DNA of 5,889 bases from JBKPNX01 sp046732855 (GCA_046732855.1 JBKPNX010000030.1:1-5889), one strand, 5' to 3'. Counted from the stretch's first letter, positions 1 to 5,525 are shown. Numbers and translations are program-made. Notes: generated by a model not told the origin, from the sequence alone.

Positions 1-965
1 GCGAGGAGGCGCAGGTCGGCGATGATCGGAAAATGGTCCGAGCCGATCTGCGGACCGCGGCGCAGGGTGGTCACGGCCAGTGGACCCTTGAGCAGAACGT
101 GATCGATCGGGATCAGCCCCGGCCAGAACCCTGTCGGCCAGGTGCCGAGATAGCCATGCCCGTCAGCCGCGTTGCGTAGCCCCGCTGCGGCGAGCAGGTC
201 CGCAAAATGCGGCGACCAGGGCGTGGTGTTGAAATCTCCCGCGACGATCAGCGGTCGGCCCGTTGCCCTGGCGACCTCGGCGATATGATCGAGCTCACGG
301 TTGCGCGCGCGACCGTCGGCTTCACTCGGCAACGGGGAAGTGGGATGCACACCTGCGACCACGAGCGTCCGGTCGCCGATCGCGACCTCGGCGACCAATG
401 ATGGACGTCGCCCACCGGGCGCGCGGGCGAGGCGCTGGTCGAGGATGGGATACCGGCTGAACAGCACCACCGGCGCGCGTTGGAGCGGCGTCTGCGTAGG
501 ATAGCGGTACGGCGCGCGGTAGGGATATAGCGCCGCCAGCGCGGTCAGGACCGCGTCCCAGTGGCTTTGCCGAGCATCCACCAAGACGACCAGATCCGCG
601 TCGGCCGCGCGCACGAACTCGAGCACCTTCTTCGGCGTGCGGTTTTGCGATTGCACGTTGGCGCTCACCAGGCGCAAGGCCACCCCGTCGAGCCCAGCGC
701 TCGCGGTGCCGCCCCACCATAGATCCTTGATCGCCCAGCCGTGCACGAGGGCCACGATCGCGAGGGCAGCGGCTGTCGGACGGGCGCCAATGGCCAGCGC
801 GGCCCCGGAGAGGAGCAAACCTACGATTACGTATTGCAGCCGGAAATGGCTGAACAGGTCGAAACCCCACCACAGCCCGGCGGCGAGGGTGAAAACGGTG
901 ACCAGCGTCAAGCCGCCCGCCGCCGCGATCAGGACCAGTTTCAGGGCGTGCTGCGCTTTGCTCAT
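1..965 (-). CDS. Membrane-anchored endonuclease/exonuclease/phosphatase (EEP) family protein, 3' end outside window
   Basis: Starts with ATG at 965 (MSKAQHALKL) and stays open for 321 codons to the window edge, so the C-terminus is missing. Residues about 7-33 and 45-80 are hydrophobic and probably form two or three membrane segments. The rest is an EEP (DNase I-like) fold with its motifs in order: SANVQSQN (Asn103), LVVLVDARQ (Asp130 at the usual metal-binding Glu), VAGVHPTSP (His207), VAGDFNTTPW (Asp244, Asn246), IDHVLLKG (Asp288, His289) and GSDHFPIIADL (Asp310, His311). The family cleaves phosphodiesters or phosphomonoesters in a metal-dependent way. The layout resembles YafD-like membrane EEP proteins, with the catalytic domain probably extracytoplasmic; the substrate cannot be told. 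The GDFN and SDH motifs near residue 310 suggest that only a few residues are missing. No strong ribosome-binding site is visible. It lies 120 bases downstream of a methyltransferase gene on the same strand. The family call is firm, the biological role unknown. Confidence 0.9.
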   Translation of the reverse strand, partial: MSKAQHALKLVLIAAAGGLTLVTVFTLAAGLWWGFDLFSHFRLQYVIVGLLLSGAALAIGARPTAAALAIVALVHGWAIKDLWWGGTASAGLDGVALRLVSANVQSQNRTPKKVLEFVRAADADLVVLVDARQSHWDAVLTALAALYPYRAPYRYPTQTPLQRAPVVLFSRYPILDQRLARAPGGRRPSLVAEVAIGDRTLVVAGVHPTSPLPSEADGRARNRELDHIAEVARATGRPLIVAGDFNTTPWSPHFADLLAAAGLRNAADGHGYLGTWPTGFWPGLIPIDHVLLKGPLAVTTLRRGPQIGSDHFPIIADLRLL

Positions 966-1045
966 TTCGTTTGGGCTCGATCCAGCATGCGATGGCGGGT
1001 GTGACGCGCGGGGCAGGGTGGTCTCAGACGCAGCGAACGCCCCTA

Positions 1046-1068
1046 GCTGCCGATCATTCCAGGGCAGC
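1046..1068. repeat. Short inverted repeat in the gap between methyltransferase and EEP genes
   Basis: GCTGCC (1046-1051) and GGCAGC (1063-1068) could form a six-base-pair stem with an 11-base loop, just downstream of the methyltransferase stop codon on the minus strand. No T-run follows, so it is at best a weak or factor-assisted terminator. Next to it, the nine bases CAGCCCGGA occur twice, at 1065-1073 and 1077-1085. Both may be chance in such GC-rich DNA. Confidence 0.25.
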
Positions 1069-1085
1069 CCGGAACTCAGCCCGGA

Positions 1086-1823
1086 TCAGCGGCTCCGGCG
1101 CAACAGGTAAAAGACATAGCCGTAGCTGTCCCCCTGCGTGCGATACAGCTCGATCTCGCGCCGGGTCTCGTCGATCACGGCAGCGAGCGCCGGATCGGCA
1201 GCGGGCGCCAGCTGCGCGATTCGCGCCTCGAGCGGCGTATAGAGCTCGTCCCACCACGCCTGCGCCGGCAGCGTGAAATGATCGATCGGATCGAATCCAG
1301 CGCTGCGCGCACGCTCGACGTTTTCCCCGATGCCGGCCATGCCGGGATAGCCTGCGCCAAAGAACGCGGCGGCCTCGGCCGGAGGCGCGGCGCAAAGCCA
1401 CGAGCATTCGGATGCGACCACGCAGCCGCCGGGCGCCAGGAGCGGCCGCCAGAGCCGCAGGCCCTCTTCGAATCCGAGCAGGTACAGCGCCCCCTCGGAC
1501 CACAACAGATCGACGCTGCCTGGCGGCACGCCGGGCGCGCGCATGTCGGCGCAGCGCGTCTCGATCAGCGACGCGAGCCCGCGCGCCTGCGCCGTGGCCC
1601 GCAGCCGGTCGAGGAACGGCTGGTGAGTATCCACCGCGATGATCGACGTCCGCAGAGTCGCCGCCAGCACCAGGGTCGAGGCTCCGGTCCCGCAGCCAAG
1701 ATCGAGCACGCGCGCCGCCGCGGGCAGTGCCGGTAGACGCCGCAGCGCTTCCCGCGTGCAGGCGTCGCTGCCCGGCCCCTGCCGCGGCATCGTCTCGAAC
1801 AGGCGGAACAGCGCTTGGCTCAT
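1086..1823 (-). CDS. Class I SAM-dependent methyltransferase
   Basis: The 245-residue product is a Rossmann-fold methyltransferase. Motif I is VLDLGCGTGASTLVLA (residues 39-54), followed by an acidic ribose-binding position in AVDTHQPFLDRL (Asp65), motif II around CADM (Asp93), DLLWSEGALYLLGFEEGL (105-122) and the post-motif turn LLAPGG (128-133). The C-terminal end YGYVFYLLRR is the last beta strand. The methyl acceptor cannot be told; the sequence resembles a family of general methyltransferases opening with a conserved LFRLFE..PRQGPGS segment. I chose the ATG at 1823 because conserved sequence begins there (MSQALFRLFE). The frame is open further upstream, and an ATG at 1916 has GAAGG six bases before it, but the extra 31 residues are Arg/Ala/Pro-rich and look non-coding. 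No Shine-Dalgarno is visible before 1823, so the start is less sure than the gene. It is probably transcribed alone or with the EEP gene 120 bases downstream. Confidence 0.9.
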   Translation of the reverse strand: MSQALFRLFETMPRQGPGSDACTREALRRLPALPAAARVLDLGCGTGASTLVLAATLRTSIIAVDTHQPFLDRLRATAQARGLASLIETRCADMRAPGVPPGSVDLLWSEGALYLLGFEEGLRLWRPLLAPGGCVVASECSWLCAAPPAEAAAFFGAGYPGMAGIGENVERARSAGFDPIDHFTLPAQAWWDELYTPLEARIAQLAPAADPALAAVIDETRREIELYRTQGDSYGYVFYLLRRSR

Positions 1824-1954
1824 GCGCGCGGCGGCCGTTGTCGGTGCGGGCGCCCCATCCGTCGCCGCACCGAGGGGAACCTCGGTCCGGGCTCGCCGGC
1901 GACCGACCCGCGGCATGCCAGGCCTTCGCTCTGCGAACGGTCCATGGCTTTGAG

Positions 1955-1981
1955 TTGAAACTCCAACACGTGCGCGATAAT
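1955..1981 (+). promoter_or_regulatory. Possible sigma-70 promoter upstream of the Rap1a-like gene
   Basis: TTGAAA (1955-1960) and GATAAT (1976-1981) resemble -35 and -10 boxes and lie about 70 bases before the putative Rap1a-like start. The 15-base spacer is shorter than the preferred 17. This is one of the few AT-richer patches in the 229-base gap between the divergent methyltransferase and Rap1a-like genes. TTGAAA overlaps the small inverted repeat GAGTTgaAACTC. Suggestive only. Confidence 0.25.
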
Positions 1982-2032
1982 GCGGGAAGCCACTTACCAT
2001 CGCTACCGGCTTGAGCCTGGCCGATCTTGGGT

Positions 2033-2042
2033 GGAGTAGGAG
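2033..2042 (+). promoter_or_regulatory. Shine-Dalgarno-like GGAGTAGGAG before the broken Rap1a-like gene
   Basis: Purine-rich GGAGTAGGAG ends ten bases before the ATG at 2053. It marks where translation of the Rap1a-like gene originally began and argues that the ATG at 2053, now out of frame with the signal peptide, was the real start codon. Confidence 0.5.
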
Positions 2043-2052
2043 CATTACGTCA

Positions 2053-2464
2053 ATGGAAGGCGGCCGCGCTGGGCGCCGTCTACGCGGTGGCGACACCCGC
2101 CATGGCGGCTGAGCCCAGCAACTTCAACGCGACCACAACCTGAGATCTAGTGGCGCTTTGCGCCGACGAGCCCGAGGATCCGCTGTACGCGGAGGCCAAG
2201 CAGTTCTGCTACGGCTTTCTCGCCGGCGTTGCGCAGTTTCACCGGACCATGGTGCAGGGTGAGAAGATCGAGCCGCTCGCTTGCCCGAAGGACGCGATCA
2301 CCCGGGAGCAGCTGGTCGGCGTGTTTCTCGGTTGGGCAAAAGCCAATCCCCAGGCCCTGGACGACCTGCCGGCGCAAAGCCTGGAGCGGGCTGCGGCCGG
2401 GCAATGGCCATGCGATCGCAGGTCGGCGGCAGCTCCGCTCCGATCAGGCTCGGGAGAACGCTGA
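2053..2464 (+). pseudogene. Rap1a/Tai family secreted protein, disrupted by a start-codon frameshift and an in-frame TGA
   Basis: The frame with codons beginning at 2054 reads a signal peptide (WKAAALGAVYAVATPAMAA), then mature EPSNFNATTT, a TGA at 2141-2143, then DLVALCADEPEDPLYAEA, KQFCYGFLAGVAQFHR, ACPKDAITREQLVGVFLGW and a final WPC. This matches the Rap1a/Tai domain: the NF..TTT.DL..LC opening, a helix with FC.G...GV, a Cys-Pro loop and a closing PC. Four cysteines suit a periplasmic, disulfide-bonded protein. The family includes immunity proteins against type VI secreted amidases, but many members have no known partner. Two lesions are visible. The ATG at 2053 is one base out of frame (ATGGAAGGCG, where ATGAAGGCG would give MKAAAL), and TGA replaces one residue of TTTxDL. 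A TTG at 2027 could initiate in frame but lacks a Shine-Dalgarno. A GTG at 2150 could make a 104-residue fragment without signal peptide or Shine-Dalgarno. About 16 unconserved residues follow WPC, to the TGA at 2462-2464. A sequencing error is the main alternative. Confidence 0.72.
2452..2456 (+). promoter_or_regulatory. Ribosome-binding site GGGAG for the gene at 2464
   Basis: GGGAG lies seven bases before the ATG at 2464, inside the unconserved 3' tail of the Rap1a-like gene. It decides the start in favour of 2464 over upstream in-frame ATGs, whose products would begin inside the Rap1a coding region. Confidence 0.6.
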
Positions 2465-3195
2465 TGCGGCGATGGGCGTTCGTCTCAGGGGGGCTTTGCG
2501 CGGCGATCCTGCTCGCGGACTGCGCCGGCGATGGCGGCTCGGGCGCCTATGTCTACAATGACTGGCTGTATCATCATGACGACTGGTACGACGACGATTT
2601 CTGGATTTGGGTCGACGACCGCCCCGACTGCTGCCACGACCGGGACGACATCAGACAGGCTCTCCAGGACTGGTACGCCGGACTTTCCCCGGATCAGCAG
2701 CGGGCGGTGCGCGATCGGGTGGAGGGGTGGATCGACGAGCGCGGCGTGGCGCCGGCCGGCGGGCAGTCCCCGAGAGACCTGGTGCTCGACACCGCTGCCG
2801 CGCGCTGGAGCGCGCTGAGTCCTGCGGAGCGGCAACAATGGCTCGACCAGCGGCGCGAGCGGATCGAGCAGCGCCGTGCGGCGGGCGCCGCCGGGTCGCT
2901 CAATGCGGACCAGCGCGCCGCCCTGCGCGAGCGCGCCGCTGACCTCAGCCCCGAGCAGTACGCGGCGCTGCGCGAGAGCGGCCGGGCGGTCAGTCTCGAT
3001 GCGGCATCGGGTCGCCAGCGATCAGGGCGCAGCTCGATCAGCCATCATCCGGTGCCAAGCCGGGCCGGCCTGTCCCGAGGCTCCGCTTCCGCTCGGCCGG
3101 GGGCCGGGGACGCGGGGGAGGCCGCGGCGGCGGACGGCGCCGCTAGACCTCCGCCGCGCAAAGGCCTCGGCCTTCCCGTGGAACCTTGCGCTTAA
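2464..3195 (+). CDS. Uncharacterised exported, probable lipoprotein with an acidic-aromatic segment and LSPxQ repeats; 3' end possibly frameshifted
   Basis: The 243-residue frame starts at an ATG overlapping the previous stop (TGATG), with GGGAG seven bases upstream. Residues 1-20 look like a lipoprotein signal: MRR, a hydrophobic stretch, then ILLAD-Cys20. Asp at -1 of the lipobox is unusual, since Gly, Ala or Ser is normal. Residues about 29-62 are dense in Asp, Trp, Tyr and His (YNDWLYHHDDWYDDD, then RPDCCHDRDD). Then come repeated units LSPDQQRAVRDRV (about 74), LSPAERQQWLDQR (118), LNADQRAALRER (146) and LSPEQYAALRES (161), charged helices recalling LTxxQ/Spy-like or DUF3106-like proteins. 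No family can be named with confidence. After about residue 178 the frame becomes low-complexity Ser/Arg/Ala/Pro and runs to TAA 3193-3195. Another frame gives a Gly/Arg-rich end (AGGRGRGGGRGGGRRR) stopping at TAG 3144-3146, so the original protein was possibly about 226 residues. The gene probably acts in the envelope; its function is unknown. Confidence 0.6.
   Translation: MRRWAFVSGGLCAAILLADCAGDGGSGAYVYNDWLYHHDDWYDDDFWIWVDDRPDCCHDRDDIRQALQDWYAGLSPDQQRAVRDRVEGWIDERGVAPAGGQSPRDLVLDTAAARWSALSPAERQQWLDQRRERIEQRRAAGAAGSLNADQRAALRERAADLSPEQYAALRESGRAVSLDAASGRQRSGRSSISHHPVPSRAGLSRGSASARPGAGDAGEAAAADGAARPPPRKGLGLPVEPCA
3161..3174. repeat. Small inverted repeat AAGGCCTCGGCCTT
   Basis: AAGGC and GCCTT flank a CTCG tetraloop, giving a five-base-pair GC-rich hairpin 15 bases after the alternative TAG stop (3144-3146) of the lipoprotein-like gene and before its in-frame TAA at 3193. 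No T-run follows on the plus strand, so a terminator role is weakly supported. Confidence 0.2.
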
Positions 3196-3283
3196 CTGAT
3201 GCGCTTGCAACGATCTCGTCGTGATCGATGTCAAACGCTGCGCCCGGTTGCGCTCGATCCAGCGTGTCCATTAAACTGACTTC

Positions 3284-3838
3284 ATGGCGGACCCGGCTCC
3301 CCAACGCATGACCCTGGCCGAGTTCCTCGAGTGGGACGACGGCACGGATACTCTTTACGAGCTGCTTGATGGCCGGGTCGTCGCCATGGCGCCGGCGCGC
3401 GATGCTCATGGCACGATCGTGATGAACCTGGCTATGGCGATCGGGCCGCAGCTGCGATCGCCCTGCCGCATCGTCGGCAACGCCGGCATCACCCGACCCG
3501 GCCGTGCGGACAGCTATTATGTCGCCGATCTGGCGGTGACCTGCGACCAGGCCGCCGACCAGCGCTTCTTCCTGCCCGAGCCGCGCCTGATCATTGAGGT
3601 CCTGTCGCGCTCGACCGCGGCGCACGACCGCGGCCGCAAGGGCGAGGAGTATCGGCAGATGCCGAGTGTGGAAGCGATCCTGTTCGTGTTCAGCGACGAG
3701 CGGCGGGTCGAGCTGTGGCGGCGTGAAGACGCGCGGTGGATGATCGAGGACTACATCGGCGAAGCGGCGGCTCGCCTGGGGAGCCTCGGCATCGATCTGC
3801 CGTTGCCGGCGATCTACGCCCGCACCGCTCTCGACTAG
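3284..3838 (+). CDS. Uma2 family (DUF820) PD-(D/E)XK nuclease-like protein
   Basis: The 184-residue product has the Uma2/DUF820 layout. It opens with MTLAEFLEW (9-17) and YELLDGRVVAMAPA (25-38, Glu26), then AHGTIVMNLA (His42, Asn48), YYVADLAVT (79-86, Asp82), LIIEVLSRST (102-111, Glu105), and HDRGRKGEEYRQMPSVEAILFV (114-135, Lys119), ending with a beta-rich segment that includes the VELW strand. Asp82, Glu105 and Lys119 are in the order expected for a PD-(D/E)XK metal-dependent nuclease core, so the site looks intact. Family length is usually about 180-200 residues, so it is complete. Few members have a demonstrated activity or target, and many genomes carry unrelated copies as single genes. 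The ATG at 3284 was chosen because it lies 24 bases before the conserved RMTLAEF; Met9 at 3308 is an alternative. No clear Shine-Dalgarno is present. It stands alone, convergent with the DUF2277 gene, and no toxin, antitoxin or transposase neighbour explains it. Confidence 0.9.
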   Translation: MADPAPQRMTLAEFLEWDDGTDTLYELLDGRVVAMAPARDAHGTIVMNLAMAIGPQLRSPCRIVGNAGITRPGRADSYYVADLAVTCDQAADQRFFLPEPRLIIEVLSRSTAAHDRGRKGEEYRQMPSVEAILFVFSDERRVELWRREDARWMIEDYIGEAAARLGSLGIDLPLPAIYARTALD

Positions 3839-3871
3839 CCGCAGTTAGCTTAGACGCATTCAAGTCGTCGA

Positions 3872-3883
3872 CGGTCGCGACCG
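3872..3883. repeat. 12-base perfect palindrome between convergent genes
   Basis: CGGTCGCGACCG reads the same on both strands. It lies in the 106-base gap between the convergent Uma2 and DUF2277 genes, where a shared terminator would be expected. As a hairpin it allows only about four base pairs around a CGCG loop and has no T-run. A protein-binding site or chance are equally possible. Confidence 0.25.
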
Positions 3884-3944
3884 CGCATCTCAATACCGGC
3901 TCAGCGGGCGAAAGCGTGTCTGCCAAATCCCTGTGACCACTCCA

Positions 3945-4226
3945 TCAGGCGGCGTCGGGCCGGCCGAAGCGCTCCGCGGCGCGCGCCCGCGCCCTGACCG
4001 CTTCAACCTCCCGATCGCGCGGCGGCGCGTTGGTGACGAGCGCATCGAGGAATTCGCGCGCTGCGGCCGCGACGCTGTCGACGGCGCGATCGAACGCGAC
4101 CCGATTGGTCTGCGAAGGCTTCTGAAAGCCGCTGAGCTTGCGCACGAACTGCAGCGCTGCGGCCCGGATCTCGGCCTCGGTCGCGGGCGGGTCGAAGTTG
4201 AACAGCGTCCGGATGTTCCTGCACAT
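3945..4226 (-). CDS. DUF2277 family protein
   Basis: The 93-residue product opens with MCRNIRTLFNFDPPATEAEI, the signature of DUF2277. LQFVRKLSGFQKPS (25-38), a helical middle, and LVTNAPPRDREVEA (63-76) follow, all conserved in the family, before an Arg/Ala-rich C-terminus. The length matches the family, so it is complete. No signal peptide or membrane segment is present, so it should be cytosolic; the biochemical function is unknown. Cys2, Arg3 and Asn4 are part of the conserved N-terminus. The ATG at 4226 lies nine bases after the dihydroorotase-like gene, close enough for co-transcription as the last visible gene of the pyr cluster. The last bases of pyrC and the linker (GTAGAGACGTGAC) may provide a weak ribosome-binding site. 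The short distance suggests shared expression, but a role in pyrimidine synthesis does not follow from that alone. Confidence 0.9.
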   Translation of the reverse strand: MCRNIRTLFNFDPPATEAEIRAAALQFVRKLSGFQKPSQTNRVAFDRAVDSVAAAAREFLDALVTNAPPRDREVEAVRARARAAERFGRPDAA

Positions 4227-4235
4227 GTCACGTCT

Positions 4236-5525
4236 CTACGCAGCTTCGAAGATCGTGCGGCCGTCGACGATCGTGCGCAGCACCTTGCCCTGCACGGGTC
4301 GTCCTTCAAACGGCGTGTTCTTGGACAGGCTGTGCAGGTCCTCCTCGCGCACCCGCCACGGCCACTCGGGGTCGAACAGGATCAGGTCCGCGGGCGCCCC
4401 CTTGCGCAGGCGCCCGGCTTCCAGGCTTAAGAGATCGGCCGGCGCGCAGGTCAGCTTCCCCAGCACCTCGAGCAGTCCCATCGATCCGTCGTGCATCAGC
4501 TGGAGCGCGACCGGCAGCAGCGTCTCGAGCCCGACCACGCCGAACTCGGCCTGGGCGAACGGCAGCCGCTTGCTGTCCTGGTCCTGCGGGCAGTGGTCGC
4601 TCGCGATCACGTCGATCGTGCCGTCCGCGAGGCCGGCAACCACCGCGCGCCGGTCGTCTTCGGCGCGCAGCGGCGGGGATATCTTCGCAAAAGTCCGATA
4701 GCCCGCGACCTCCAGCTCGTTAAGCGCGAAGTGATGCGGCGCGGCCGCGGCGCTCACCGGCAGGCCGCGGGCCTTGGCCCGGCGCACCGCCTCGACCGCT
4801 GCGGCGGTCGAGAGGTGCGCGACGTGGTAGCGGCAGCCGGTCAGCTCGACCAGGCGGAGATCGCGCTCGATCAGGATCACCTCGGCCACTGCCGGGATGC
4901 CGGCAAGCCCGAGACGGGTCGCGACCTCGCCCTCATTCATCGCGCCGCCTTCGGCCAGCGCCGGGTCCTCCGGATGCTGCACGATCAGGCCGTCAATGAC
5001 GCTCGCGTAGGCCATGGCCCGGCGCATCACCAAGCTGTCGGCGACCGCGCGATGGCCGTCGGTGAAGCCGACCGCGCCCGCCTCCTTGAGCAGCGCCAGC
5101 TCGGCCATGTCCCTGCCGGCGCAACCCCTTGTGATCGCGCCGTAGGGATAGACCTTGGCGCGTTTGAGCTGGCGCGCGCGGCGCGCGACGAATTCGACCA
5201 TCGCGGGGTCGTCGATCGGCGGCACGGTATTGGGCAGACAGGCGAAACTGGTCACCCCGCCGGCTGCCGCTGCCGCCGTGCCGCTGGCGTACGTCTCTTT
5301 GTGCTCTGCGCCCGGCTCGCCCAACTGCACGCGCATGTCGACCAGCCCCGGCGCCAGGCAGGCGCCGCGCGCGTCGAACACGACGGCGTCCTCGAGCGGC
5401 GTGTCGTACAGGTGCGGACCGACGTCCGCGATGCGCCCGTCTTCGATCACCACACCGCCGGGCGCGTCGAGGCCGCTCGCCGGATCGAGCAGGCGGGCGC
5501 CGATGATCGCCTTGCGCTCGGTCAT
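4236..5525 (-). CDS. pyrC: Dihydroorotase-like protein (PyrC type I), probably non-catalytic PyrC'
   Basis: The 429-residue product is a type I dihydroorotase/amidohydrolase homologue of full length. Dihydroorotase closes N-carbamoyl-aspartate to dihydroorotate, step three of pyrimidine synthesis. Family landmarks are APGLVDMRVQLGEPG (58-72), HKETYASGTAAAAAGGVT (75-92), LPNTVPPIDDP (97-107), LLKEAGAVGFTDG (145-157, Asp156), VQHPEDPALAEGG (His184), YHVAHLSTAAA (His234, His237), KISPPLR (281-287), VIASDHCPQD (Asp310) and FEGRPVQGKVLRTIVDGR near the end. The two histidines of the usual DxHxH metal site are replaced by Arg65 and Gln67, so binuclear-metal catalysis is doubtful. In Pseudomonas a similar inactive PyrC' is needed to assemble aspartate carbamoyltransferase, and alphaproteobacterial pyrC genes next to pyrB often show the same degenerate motif. 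The ATG at 5525 overlaps the pyrB stop (ATGA), implying translational coupling and near-equal expression. An active dihydroorotase should exist elsewhere in the genome. Confidence 0.92.
   Translation of the reverse strand: MTERKAIIGARLLDPASGLDAPGGVVIEDGRIADVGPHLYDTPLEDAVVFDARGACLAPGLVDMRVQLGEPGAEHKETYASGTAAAAAGGVTSFACLPNTVPPIDDPAMVEFVARRARQLKRAKVYPYGAITRGCAGRDMAELALLKEAGAVGFTDGHRAVADSLVMRRAMAYASVIDGLIVQHPEDPALAEGGAMNEGEVATRLGLAGIPAVAEVILIERDLRLVELTGCRYHVAHLSTAAAVEAVRRAKARGLPVSAAAAPHHFALNELEVAGYRTFAKISPPLRAEDDRRAVVAGLADGTIDVIASDHCPQDQDSKRLPFAQAEFGVVGLETLLPVALQLMHDGSMGLLEVLGKLTCAPADLLSLEAGRLRKGAPADLILFDPEWPWRVREEDLHSLSKNTPFEGRPVQGKVLRTIVDGRTIFEAA

Noticed and set aside
322..873. Long open frame on the minus strand (183 codons, MVGFRPVQPF..)
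   Set aside because: It overlaps the EEP gene in another frame, is rich in Arg/Gly/Pro/Ala as expected of a shadow in GC-rich DNA, and shows no recognisable motif.
962..988. Tiny leader ORF (MLDRAQTK) whose TGA overlaps the EEP start as ATGA
   Set aside because: Only eight codons, no ribosome-binding site and no hairpin or codon run suggesting attenuation; most likely chance.
1821..1996. Minus-strand GTG-started ORF (VASRIIAHVLEFQLKAMDRSQ..) ending in an ATGA overlap with the methyltransferase start
   Set aside because: About 57 codons with an unremarkable Arg/Pro-rich second half and no Shine-Dalgarno; no family resemblance seen.
1824..2096. Upstream extension of the methyltransferase frame (91 more codons)
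   Set aside because: The extension is low-complexity Arg/Pro/Ala sequence, while the conserved family start is at MSQALFRLFE (1823). The ATG at 1916 with GAAGG upstream remains a minor alternative.
2141..2143. TGA as a selenocysteine codon
   Set aside because: Rap1a/Tai proteins are not selenoproteins, the expected residue is not cysteine, no SECIS-like hairpin is evident just downstream, and the start codon is also damaged.
3247..3275. Possible promoter TTGCGC-17-TTAAAC before the Uma2 gene
   Set aside because: Only about half of the -10 positions match the consensus, and such matches are expected by chance.
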